A DNA stretch of 28,052 nucleotides from CAYMFD01 sp964389475 (GTDB lineage Bacteria > Bacteroidota > Bacteroidia > Chitinophagales > Saprospiraceae). Of this stretch, positions 9,504 to 15,857 are shown piece by piece; within the stretch, counting starts at the first letter, position 1, and each line of letters opens with the position of its first letter. The stretch spans positions 1 to 28,052 of the forward strand of contig CAYMFD010000041.1 of assembly GCA_964389475.1 (NCBI GenBank), read 5' to 3'. The notes beneath the pieces were generated by a model. That model did no database searches and had not been told where the DNA came from. It was given only the letters and a program-made list of their open reading frames with translations. The position numbers were made by a program, and so were the translations under genes.

Positions 9504-9579
9504 TGTACTTTAACGCATGACGAGGCCTTACTTGGTATGTCGTACGATACACTTATTTTCAATTAATGATACAAGGCCA

Positions 9580-10170
9580 TCAAGACATACGCTTAAGCAC
9601 GAGCTTAATGACGTCTCCTGGATTATCAATATCAATTGCGGAAGCCAATACCTGTTTAAGGTGTTTTTCTATTGTAGCCTTGGGGTAACCAAGAGCCAAC
9701 AGTCCATCTAACGCATCTTGTCGCACACTATTGTCGATACGAGCAGAAGATATTGTCACATCGCCTGCCATCTTGATGACTTTGTCTTTAAGATCTAGAA
9801 TCACACGCTTAGCGGTCTTGGGACCTATGCCCTTGACCGCACTGATGGCTCGCTCATCCTCGCTTGCGATGGCACGTATCACTTCATCTGGCGGCATATA
9901 AGAGAGTATCACCCTAGCCGTATTGGGCCCTATGCCAGACACACTGATCAACTGTGCAAAAAGCAGTCGCTCACTATTCTCCGCAAAGCCATACAGCGTA
10001 TGGCCACTATCCGTGACGTGTAGGTGGGTCAGCAACTTGACCTTATCGAGCTTCTCTACCTGTGCATAGGTATTAAGACTAATGTTGACATGATAGCCTA
10101 CACCGTTGCAGTCGATATATACATAAGCTGGGTTTTTGTAGGTAATGGGGCCAGATACGTAAGCTATCAT
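9580..10170 (-). CDS. ruvA: Holliday junction DNA helicase subunit RuvA
   Basis: RuvA binds four-way DNA junctions as a tetramer and recruits the RuvB motor for branch migration in recombination repair. The 196-residue length is standard. The N-terminal OB-fold begins MIAYVSGPI and includes the TDSGHTLYGF segment (53-62). Two helix-hairpin-helix motifs are clear: VSGIGPNTA (77-85) and VKGIGPKTA (112-120). The C-terminal RuvB-contact domain (about 148-196) contains the conserved ALxALGYPK-type stretch DGLLALGYPK. It is read divergently from the AIM24-like gene and lies 216 bp before sprA. The start is the ATG at 10170, matching the family N-terminus. Confidence 0.97.
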   Translation of the reverse strand: MIAYVSGPITYKNPAYVYIDCNGVGYHVNISLNTYAQVEKLDKVKLLTHLHVTDSGHTLYGFAENSERLLFAQLISVSGIGPNTARVILSYMPPDEVIRAIASEDERAISAVKGIGPKTAKRVILDLKDKVIKMAGDVTISSARIDNSVRQDALDGLLALGYPKATIEKHLKQVLASAIDIDNPGDVIKLVLKRMS

Positions 10171-10205
10171 ATTACACTTTATAGTTATATTTAAAAGACA
10201 GTGTG

Positions 10206-10213
10206 CAAAAGTA
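10206..10213 (-). promoter_or_regulatory. Putative -7 element (TACTTTTG) for ruvA
   Basis: Read on the minus strand this matches the Bacteroidota consensus TAnnTTTG and lies about 36 bp before the ruvA ATG. No good -33 TTG lies at the expected ~20-base spacing, so confidence is moderate. Confidence 0.45.
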
Positions 10214-10399
10214 GTACCAAGCCGCCACTAAGACGATTAAATGCCTGAGTAAATGCACCATGAGGTCCTACTAGATCTTAAGCTAGAGCGGGATGAACTG
10301 CGTTCGTCGACTTATTTACACCTTATATCTAAGGAAATAATGGCCGTAATCCACCTTCGTCGTAACTTGATTACTTCATTAAACCCACAACTACGACTA

Positions 10400-11203
10400 A
10401 TGCAGAATACACACGAGATCGACTACCAGGTATATGGTGAGGAGTTACAATTTGTAGAGATAGAGCTTGACCCACAGGAGACGGTCGTCGCTGAGCCTGG
10501 CAGCTTTATGATGATGGATGAAGATATAGAGATGGAGACTATATTCGGCGATGGCACCAATCAGGATAAGGGTATCATGGGCAAGTTACTGAGTGCTGGA
10601 AAGCGGGTGCTTACCGGCGAAAAACTATTTATGACCGCCTTTACCCACCAGGGACGTGGCAAGGCCAAGGTCTCGTTCGCAGCGCCATATCCGGGCAAGA
10701 TCATACCACTAGACCTATGCGACTACGACGAGAAGATCATCTGCCAGAAAGATGCCTTCCTCTGTGCTGCCAAGGGTACAGCCGTGGGTATCGAGTTTAG
10801 CAAGAAACTAGGTCGCGGCTTCTTTGGAGGAGAGGGCTTTATCATGCAAAAAGTAGAGGGTGACGGTATGGCCTTTCTCCATGCAGGTGGCTACATCATG
10901 GAGAAGAAACTGGCTGCTGGCGAGCATCTACGTGTCGACACAGGCTGTCTCGTAGGCTTTACGAGAGATGTAGACTATGACATCGTATTCGTTGGTGGTA
11001 TTAAGAATAGCGTATTCGGTGGCGAGGGCCTGTTCTTCGCTAGCCTCATGGGGCCGGGCACCGTATGGGTACAATCGATGCCGATCTCACGTCTAGGCGA
11101 TCGCATACTCACTCATGCCAAAGGCTACGGCAAGGGCCGAGGTGAGGGCAGCATCCTAGGTGGTCTAGGCGACTTGTTAGACGGTGATGGGTTTGGGATT
11201 TAG
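10400..11203 (+). CDS. TIGR00266 / AIM24-family protein
   Basis: A 267-residue protein with the family's characteristic opening, HEIDYQVYGEELQFVEIELD, and the glycine-rich core GRGFFGGEGFIMQKVEGDG. It should form the trimeric beta-prism fold of the AIM24/TIGR00266 family. The function is not firmly established in bacteria; the yeast relative AIM24 is mitochondrial. The C-terminus is Gly-rich (GRGEGSILGGLGDLL). The frame is open back to an ATG at 10253, but the ATG at 10400 reproduces the conserved N-terminus and is preferred. It appears monocistronic: ruvA is divergent and a 910-bp gene-free island follows. I see no clear promoter match in its 229-bp upstream region. Confidence 0.9.
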   Translation: MQNTHEIDYQVYGEELQFVEIELDPQETVVAEPGSFMMMDEDIEMETIFGDGTNQDKGIMGKLLSAGKRVLTGEKLFMTAFTHQGRGKAKVSFAAPYPGKIIPLDLCDYDEKIICQKDAFLCAAKGTAVGIEFSKKLGRGFFGGEGFIMQKVEGDGMAFLHAGGYIMEKKLAAGEHLRVDTGCLVGFTRDVDYDIVFVGGIKNSVFGGEGLFFASLMGPGTVWVQSMPISRLGDRILTHAKGYGKGRGEGSILGGLGDLLDGDGFGI

Positions 11204-11220
11204 GTGTTAAATTTATTTAT

Positions 11221-11329
11221 AATTGACAATTGCCTGTGTAGCTTGTTCACTTGAGGGACTTGTGCAATTGACAATTGATAATTACTTCTGCAGCTTGTTC
11301 GCCTATGGCGGTTTATGCAATTGATAACG
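11221..11329 (+). repeat. Two degenerate ~52-bp direct repeats (AATTGACAATTG type)
   Basis: Units at 11235-11277 and about 11287-11330 share AGCTTGTTC, a GG-containing middle and a TGCAATTGA end, roughly 70 % identical with a one-base indel. They are bordered by AATTGACAATTG words at 11221 and 11265. AATTGACAATTG strings are, to my recollection, frequent in intergenic DNA of Bacteroidota. Confidence 0.6.
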
Positions 11330-11348
11330 CAAAAGCCCTCCAATTGGC

Positions 11349-11403
11349 TGCAGCTGAGGTCCGCTTACATCTAATACTTGGCGAGACTCGCAGAACAGAA
11401 CCT
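11349..11403 (+). repeat. Dispersed repeat, copy B (CAGCTGAGG...GCGAGACTCGC)
   Basis: Shares CAGCTGAGGTCCGCTTA and GGCGAGACTCGCAGA with copy C (11818-11872). The middle has diverged (ACATCTAATACTT), so the hairpin of the other copies is lost. This copy is not preceded by the TCAGAC module. Confidence 0.7.
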
Positions 11404-11448
11404 AATCCTTTAATTGTAGCTCAATGAACGCTTGCATCGATAAATCAG

Positions 11449-11480
11449 GACTCTCAGTTCGACAAGCTCACTAACCGCCC
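11449..11480 (+). repeat. REP-like TTCGACAAGCTCA element
   Basis: Contains TTCGACAAGCTCA, a word I recognise from dispersed REP-like palindromic sequences in many bacterial genomes. Only this single copy lies in the window. Confidence 0.45.
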
Positions 11481-11713
11481 CAAAACCAGTTGGGACTCTC
11501 CCCAAACCCTTCTCTTAAAAGCGAGGGGCTTTAAGGCGTCGCACAGCGACTGCTTTCTACTGCGGTAAAGCGTTAGCCGTCCATGGGTTCTACCACGAGA
11601 TAGAGTCTTTTGGGACCACCCTTGAAGGTAAGCCTCATCCGTGTTCTAAGGTGGTTGAGTAGCGCAGCGTATCGAAACCCCGACGGAGAGAGAAGTTGAC
11701 AGACACGAATCCA

Positions 11714-11791
11714 CACGAATATCACTAATCAGACATCAGGATCTAGATTCCAGACGTCAGATAACAGATTTCAGACTTTATGTGATTCGTG
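11714..11791 (+). repeat. Inverted repeat enclosing the TCAGAC-word module (copy C)
   Basis: The left arm CACGAAT-AT-CAC (11714-11725) pairs with the right arm GTG-ATTCGTG (11782-11791): ten pairs with a 2-base bulge. The loop holds the CAGACATCAG...TTTCAGAC module (11729-11777), which also occurs on the minus strand at 62-98. Confidence 0.6.
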
Positions 11792-11817
11792 AAAGTGGAA
11801 TGATTTGGTGCTCTCCA

Positions 11818-11872
11818 CAGCTGAGGTCCGCTTAAGCTTATGAAGCTTAGCGAGACTCGCAGAGCGAAACCT
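11818..11872 (+). repeat. Dispersed repeat, copy C, with perfect hairpin
   Basis: CAGCTGAGGTCCGC is followed by a hairpin TAAGCTT-ATG-AAGCTTA (11833-11849), then the near-palindrome GCGAG-A-CTCGC (11850-11860) and AGAGCGAAAC. It is the best-structured copy and matches copy A (1-54, minus) at both ends. Confidence 0.75.
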
Positions 11873-11994
11873 CGCTGCTCAACAAATGACAAATCACTCT
11901 ATCCAGCGAAGCCGTCAGTAGCTCCCTCTCTCCTAGAGAGGATGGGAGTGGTCCCCGAGCTTTTCAGTCGAAGGGAGAGTCCGCACACGACCAG

Positions 11995-12068
11995 AAAACG
12001 ACAAACGAAAAACGTCTCATCGGAAAACGAACAGACGTAAAACGTCAAAACGTCCCATCGGAAAACGA
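11995..12068 (+). repeat. Phased AAAACG motifs upstream of prfC
   Basis: AAAACG occurs with starts at 11995, 12009, 12024, 12039, 12047 and 12062, giving intervals of 14, 15, 15, 8 and 15 bases. Part of this is a 19/20 direct repeat: AACGTCTCATCGGAAAACGA (12011-12030) and AACGTCCCATCGGAAAACGA (12049-12068). The array ends 16 bp before the putative prfC -7 element. Confidence 0.65.
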
Positions 12069-12083
12069 CTCTCCTGATTGATG

Positions 12084-12091
12084 TACCTTTG
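12084..12091 (+). promoter_or_regulatory. Putative -7 element (TACCTTTG) for prfC
   Basis: An exact match to TAnnTTTG, 22 bp before the ATG at 12114. It lies downstream of the alternative in-frame starts at 12078 and 12081, so if used it excludes them. No clear -33 TTG is at the usual distance. Confidence 0.5.
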
Positions 12092-12113
12092 CCGCCCTCA
12101 AGCAATAAGACGA

Positions 12114-13577
12114 ATGAGCCTGCAGAAAGAGATCGACAAGCGAAAGACATTTGGAATCGTATCCCACCCGGATGCGGGTAAGACGACACTTACCGAAAAG
12201 CTACTACTCTTTGGTGGAGCGATACAGAGTGCGGGAGCAGTCAAAAGCAACAAGATCAAGAAGCACGCTACCTCTGACTTTATGGAGATAGAGCGGCAGC
12301 GGGGTATCTCGGTCGCTACGTCGGTCATGGCATTTGTCTACAGAGACAAGCAGATCAACATCCTAGACACGCCAGGCCACAAGGACTTCGCGGAGGATAC
12401 ATTTAGGACCCTCACCGCTGTAGATAGTGTGATCGTCGTAATAGATGTAGCCAAGGGTGTAGAGCCACAGACGGAGCGACTCGTTGAGGTATGCCGCATG
12501 CGCAAGACTCCGATTATCGTATTTATCAATAAGCTCGACAGAGAGGGTAAAGATGGCTTTGACCTGCTCGATGAGATAGAGGCCAAGCTAGGCTTGAGAG
12601 TAACACCGCTCAGTTGGCCAGCAGGTATGGGACAGCGATTTAAAGGTGTCTACAGCCTGTATGAGAAACAGCTCATCCTCTTTAACCCACACGGTAAGCA
12701 AGACAGCGAAGACACACTGGCCATCGAGGATCTCAGTGACCCTATCCTGGATGAAAAGATAGGGGATGCCCTCGCCAAGGAATTGCGCGAAGAGACCAAT
12801 ATGATCGAAGAGGTCTATCCGACTTTTGACCGACAGGCCTACCTAGATGGTGATCTATCGCCGGTGTTTTTCGGTTCTGCGATCAATAACTTTGGAGTGC
12901 GGGAGCTGCTTGACTGCTTCGTAGATATAGCACCAGGACCACTATCGCGACCTACAGAAGATCGGGCAGTAGATCCGCTAGAAGAGAAGTTCTCTGGATT
13001 TGTCTTTAAGATCCACGCCAATATGGACCCCAAGCATCGTGATCGCATCGCCTTCTTACGGATTTGCAGTGGGACCTTTAAGCGCAATACCAACTACTAC
13101 CACGTACGTCAGGACAAGAAGATAAAGTTTAGCAACCCCACGGCCTTTATGGCCAGCAAGAAGAGTATCGTCGATGAGGCCTACCCTGGCGACATCGTAG
13201 GTCTATACGATAGCGGCAACTTTAAGATCGGTGACGGACTGACTGAGGGCGAAAAGCTGAGNNNNNNNNNNNNNNNNNNNNNNNNNNNNNNNNNNNNNNN
13301 NNNNNNNNNNNNNNNNNNNNNNNNNNNNNNNNNNNNNNNNNNNNNNNNNNNNNNNNNNNNNGAGTATGAGCCTGTAGGCCTACACAAGGCATGCTGGGTC
13401 TACTGCGATGATGCAGCAGCCCTTAAAGAATTTGAGACCAAACGCAAGCGTGATCTAGCGCATGACAAGGACGGCCAACTCGTATTTATGGCCGAGAGTG
13501 CCTGGTCGCTGCAGATGGCTAGGGATAATCACCCCAAGGTCCACCTCAGCCTTACCAGTGAGCTAGTGCTAGGCTAG
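12114..13577 (+). CDS. prfC: Peptide chain release factor 3 (interrupted by assembly gap)
   Basis: RF3 is the GTPase that removes RF1/RF2 from the ribosome after peptide release. From ATG 12114 the protein starts MSLQKEIDKRKTFGIVSHPD, as in the family. GTPase motifs: SHPDAGKT (17-24), RGISVATS (63-70), DTPGH (85-89) and NKLD (139-142). Domain II follows (FVFKIHANMDPKHRDRIAFL), reaching GDGLTEGEKL just before the N run. After the gap YEPVGLHKACW resumes and the C-terminus ends TSELVLG. Compared with my recollection of E. coli RF3 (529 aa), about 77 residues are missing where 100 N (about 33 codons) are drawn, so the real protein should be near 530 residues. The stop is nested with that of the convergent gene. 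Confidence 0.95.
   Translation: MSLQKEIDKRKTFGIVSHPDAGKTTLTEKLLLFGGAIQSAGAVKSNKIKKHATSDFMEIERQRGISVATSVMAFVYRDKQINILDTPGHKDFAEDTFRTLTAVDSVIVVIDVAKGVEPQTERLVEVCRMRKTPIIVFINKLDREGKDGFDLLDEIEAKLGLRVTPLSWPAGMGQRFKGVYSLYEKQLILFNPHGKQDSEDTLAIEDLSDPILDEKIGDALAKELREETNMIEEVYPTFDRQAYLDGDLSPVFFGSAINNFGVRELLDCFVDIAPGPLSRPTEDRAVDPLEEKFSGFVFKIHANMDPKHRDRIAFLRICSGTFKRNTNYYHVRQDKKIKFSNPTAFMASKKSIVDEAYPGDIVGLYDSGNFKIGDGLTEGEKLXXXXXXXXXXXXXXXXXXXXXXXXXXXXXXXXXXEYEPVGLHKACWVYCDDAAALKEFETKRKRDLAHDKDGQLVFMAESAWSLQMARDNHPKVHLSLTSELVLG
13262..13361. other. Assembly gap (100 N) inside prfC
   Basis: A run of exactly 100 N, the conventional length for a gap of unknown size. It removes part of domains II/III of RF3; family comparison suggests about 230 bp are really missing. 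Confidence 0.98.
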
Positions 13578-14125
13578 ACCTCTGCCTCCTCTATAATCTT
13601 GTGAAAACCGATAGGCGTAAAGGCATCCTTAGTCGATGGCTCATCGTCGTCGTAGTCCTCCCACTGAGTGATCTCCTTTAAGAAGGTCTCCATGTGTCGA
13701 AGTATAAAACCCTGCTTGAGCTCCTCCGGTCGTAGTATTTCTAGTGGTTGCGGTGGCTTGGGCTCTCCGTATCCCTCGATGTAAGGATTGACCATCATGA
13801 CCATCACCTTTCCATTAAATAGCTGCTGATAGATCAATGCGCCGTTGCTCTTGATCATACTACGCTTGATGTCTGTGTCTCCGACGTTTTCGTAGATACC
13901 AGAGCTCGACTTACCGAGGTCTAGGATGATCGATTCGAGGTTGTCGATCTTGTCTTCATTAATGATCTTCCCCTCGAGTTCAGTTTGCTTTAGAATCTCC
14001 TCTAGAGTCTCTGTGATTAGCGGCTTCATCTTCTTGCCCCACTGTTTACGGTACTCGACCGTATTCTTGAGAATCCGCTTATAATCGGCAGCTTTGCTTG
14101 CTACAGTACCTATATCTATTGCCAT
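13574..14125 (-). CDS. Hypothetical protein, 183 aa
   Basis: I do not recognise a family. From the ATG at 14125 the protein begins MAIDIGTVASKAADYKRILK. The N-terminal half (about 1-75) is rich in charged, probably helical sequence. The middle (about 90-135) reads like beta-strands (ALIYQQLFNGKVMVMMVNPY). A Pro-rich turn (GEPKPPQPLEIL) and an acidic stretch WEDYDDDEPSTKD near the end follow. No signal peptide or membrane segment is visible, so it is probably cytoplasmic. The frame is open to 14233, but the extra 36 residues look random. It converges on prfC: the two stop codons share the palindrome CTAG (13574-13577). No promoter match was found upstream. Confidence 0.75.
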   Translation of the reverse strand: MAIDIGTVASKAADYKRILKNTVEYRKQWGKKMKPLITETLEEILKQTELEGKIINEDKIDNLESIILDLGKSSSGIYENVGDTDIKRSMIKSNGALIYQQLFNGKVMVMMVNPYIEGYGEPKPPQPLEILRPEELKQGFILRHMETFLKEITQWEDYDDDEPSTKDAFTPIGFHKIIEEAEV

Positions 14126-14442
14126 TGCTAGTAGTTTGTGATATGACGAGTGACACTGTCTTACAGTCATGGTATCGCTCGTTAATGGTTTGCTAAAGTA
14201 GGTATAAATGAGATATGTGCATCTGTCAACCACATGATCTGTTGTAGGCTAGACATTTCTGCATCATAGTAATCGGGCCCGTTGGCGAATCAATTGATCA
14301 TCACGTCAGGTAGAGTTAGATCCTCGAATGGAGAATGCAGCGGTGAGACACACATGGTAGATAAGTGCAGAAAAAAATCTAGCACAAGACCTCTGACAAA
14401 TAGACACTGCTACCTTTGCACGTGCAATATGTAAGCGATCGT
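14126..14442. other. Intergenic region between hypothetical gene and dgt
   Basis: A 317-bp divergent spacer. I see no gene or repeat here; the only recognisable element is the TACCTTTG promoter motif for dgt near its right end. Confidence 0.5.
14411..14418 (+). promoter_or_regulatory. Putative -7 element (TACCTTTG) for dgt
   Basis: An exact TAnnTTTG match, identical to the element before prfC, 24 bp before the dgt ATG at 14443. A TTG codon in frame at 14416 lies inside this element, which argues that it is not the translation start. The -33 region is weak. Confidence 0.5.
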
Positions 14443-15566
14443 ATGGAATGGAATAATTGTCACACTGCCCGAAGAATAGGGGATCGCCCTACAAGAGATG
14501 TGATGCGATCTCAATATCAGCGTGACTACGATCGGCTGATTTTTTCGTCTGCGTTTAGGCGTCTACAGAGCAAGACGCAGGTCTTTCCGTTACCGGGTAG
14601 CACATTTGTACATAACAGGCTGACTCACTCGCTGGAGGTGGCTAGCGTAGGTCGCTCACTGGGCACCTTGCTGGGCCAGTATATCTCTACCTTCTCAGGC
14701 CTGGAGGTAAGTGACAAGGAGTTCTACCGTCAGGACCTACCCAATATTATCGCGGCTGGATGCCTAGCGCATGATATCGGCAATCCTGCCTTTGGTCATA
14801 GTGGCGAGGATGCTATCTCCAACTACTTCATACAGTATGCCGATAGCAAGATCGAGGGGCAACCACTGAGGGATCACTTTACCGATGTGGAATGGATGGA
14901 CCTCACCAGTTTTGAGGGTAACGCCAATGCGCTGCGGGTGCTCGCCCAGGACTTTAACGGCAAGGCTAGTGGTGGCATGGGCCTCACGATTACGACCCTA
15001 GCCAGCATACTTAAGTACCCCTGTAACTCTAGCCAGCGATCTTCTGCTAAACATAGGAAGAAGTACAGTTACTTCCACGCAGAGACGAGCATCTTTGAGC
15101 AGATCGTCGAGGCGGCACACATGATCCCCGACGCATCAACGAGTGGCGTGTACAGGCGGCATCCATTCGTNNNNNNNNNNNNNNNNNNNNNNNNNNNNNN
15201 NNNNNNNNNNNNNNNNNNNNNNNNNNNNNNNNNNNNNNNNNNNNNNNNNNNNNNNNNNNNNNNNNNNNNNAAGTGAGCATACGTAGTATCTACAACCACT
15301 ACTCGGTAGTGGAGATAGAGATCGCCGGCTACAATGTGATGAGCGACCTACTACAGATGATGATTCCAGCGGCTCTAGCGCAAAAACCAAATGCCTACCA
15401 AAAGCAAGCTCTCAAGTTACTACCCAAGCAGTACCACGTAGGTGGGAAGGCCACCGCCTACCAGAAGGCGATGTCGGTACTCGATCACGTATCCGCCATG
15501 ACCGATGTGTATGCAACCGATCTTTACAGAAAAATAAAGGGGATCGAAATCGGAAGACACCGATAA
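14443..15566 (+). CDS. dgt: dGTP triphosphohydrolase (HD domain; interrupted by assembly gap)
   Basis: Dgt-type enzymes cleave dGTP (or other dNTPs) to the nucleoside and triphosphate, adjusting dNTP pools. From ATG 14443 the protein begins MEWNNCHTARRIGD and contains DYDRLIFSSAFRRLQSKTQVF (30-50), RLTHSLEV with metal ligand H62, LAHDIGNPAFGHSGE with the HD pair (110-111), and SFEGNANALRVL. The gap follows YRRHPF. The downstream part (15271-15566: SIRSIYNHYSVVEIEIAGYNVM...DLYRKIKGIEI) matches the family C-terminus but is in another frame relative to the drawn 100 N. In-frame joining needs a gap length of 2 modulo 3. From memory of homologues about 105-110 codons are missing, including the fourth metal-binding Asp. 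I infer an intact gene, not a frameshift. Confidence 0.92.
15171..15270. other. Assembly gap (100 N) inside dgt
   Basis: Exactly 100 N. The flanking dgt pieces are out of frame across 100 bases, so the true length differs; about 320 bp is my estimate. Confidence 0.98.
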
Positions 15567-15575
15567 TCAATCCCC
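15539..15575. terminator. Two-part inverted repeat between dgt and dodecin
   Basis: GGGGAT (15539-15544) pairs with ATCCCC (15570-15575), and ATCGG (15549-15553) with CCGAT (15560-15564) around the loop AAGACA, separated by a 4x5 internal loop. It spans the dgt stop codon and most of the 18-bp convergent spacer, where a bidirectional terminator would be expected. No T tract is present. Confidence 0.4.
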
Positions 15576-15584
15576 TTGCAGGCA

Positions 15585-15785
15585 TTACTTGACTGCGAAT
15601 GTAACCTTGAGGTTTACGCGATACTCTGTCACCTTACCGCCTTTGACGACCACGGACTGCTCATTGATATAAGCGGACTTCACCCCTTTTACCTTTTTAG
15701 ATACACGAGCGACACCATTCTGCACGGCATCTTCGAAGCTCTCTGTGCTGTTTGCTAATACTTCAACGACTTTCATTACTGCCAT
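15585..15785 (-). CDS. Dodecin (flavin-binding storage protein)
   Basis: A 66-residue protein beginning MAVMKVVEVLANSTESFEDA and ending NLKVTFAVK, the typical dodecin layout of one helix packed on a three-stranded sheet. Other hallmarks are KVKGVKSAYINEQSVVVKGG and EYRVNLKVTF. Dodecins assemble into hollow 12-mers that bind riboflavin or FMN and are thought to buffer free flavins. Length and N-terminus fit the family, so the ATG at 15785 is secure. It converges with dgt (18-bp spacer) and is divergent from the zinc-ribbon gene, with a 72-bp shared upstream region containing a 12-bp palindrome and a near-consensus -7 element. Confidence 0.94.
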   Translation of the reverse strand: MAVMKVVEVLANSTESFEDAVQNGVARVSKKVKGVKSAYINEQSVVVKGGKVTEYRVNLKVTFAVK

Positions 15786-15805
15786 TACTATAGATTTTTA
15801 GGTTG

Positions 15806-15817
15806 AGGAATATTCCT
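15806..15817. promoter_or_regulatory. 12-bp palindrome between dodecin and zinc-ribbon gene
   Basis: AGGAATATTCCT is a perfect palindrome in the 72-bp divergent spacer. It overlaps a one-mismatch plus-strand -7 element (TTCCTTTG, 15813-15820) and lies just downstream of a one-mismatch minus-strand one (TAACTTTA, 15830-15823). It is well placed to be an operator for both genes, but this is inference. Confidence 0.4.
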
Positions 15818-15857
15818 TTGGCTAAAGTTAAGGCTTGTCGGCATATCTTAGCCCACG

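Larger units (their letters stand above)
11204..12113. other. Gene-free island of mixed short intergenic repeats
   Basis: No convincing gene lies in these 910 bp. Instead there is a mosaic of short elements: two degenerate AATTGACAATTG units (11221-11329), CAGCTGAGG repeats (11349-11403, 11818-11872), a TTCGACAAGCTCA element (11458-11470), an element running from CCCCAAACCC to GAGGGGCTTT (11499-11532), a GTCGC-ACA-GCGAC hairpin (11538-11550), a GGTTGAG...TCGAAACC element (11653-11679), a TCAGAC-word module (11729-11777), a CCTCTC-TCCTA-GAGAGG hairpin (11925-11941) and an AAAACG array (11995-12067). Small open frames here are unlike proteins. Confidence 0.7.

Noticed and set aside
9356..9562. 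Open frame of 68 codons on the minus strand between ruvA and sprA
   Set aside because: It overlaps the sprA start, crosses the palindromes, has no protein-like character and no conserved pattern.
10253..10399. N-terminal extension of the AIM24-like protein
   Set aside because: The 49 additional residues lack conservation; the family N-terminus starts at the ATG at 10400.
11995..12068. AAAACG array as a CRISPR array
   Set aside because: The repeat unit is too short, the intervals (8-15 bases) do not fit spacers, and no cas gene is in the window.
11840..12189. Open frames on both strands in the repeat island (66 and 96 codons)
   Set aside because: They are built from the dispersed repeats and the AAAACG array; the longer one also runs antisense into prfC. 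Such frames are typical false genes.
14443..15566. dgt as a frameshifted pseudogene
   Set aside because: The frame change coincides exactly with the 100-N gap, and both halves are well conserved; gap mis-sizing explains it.
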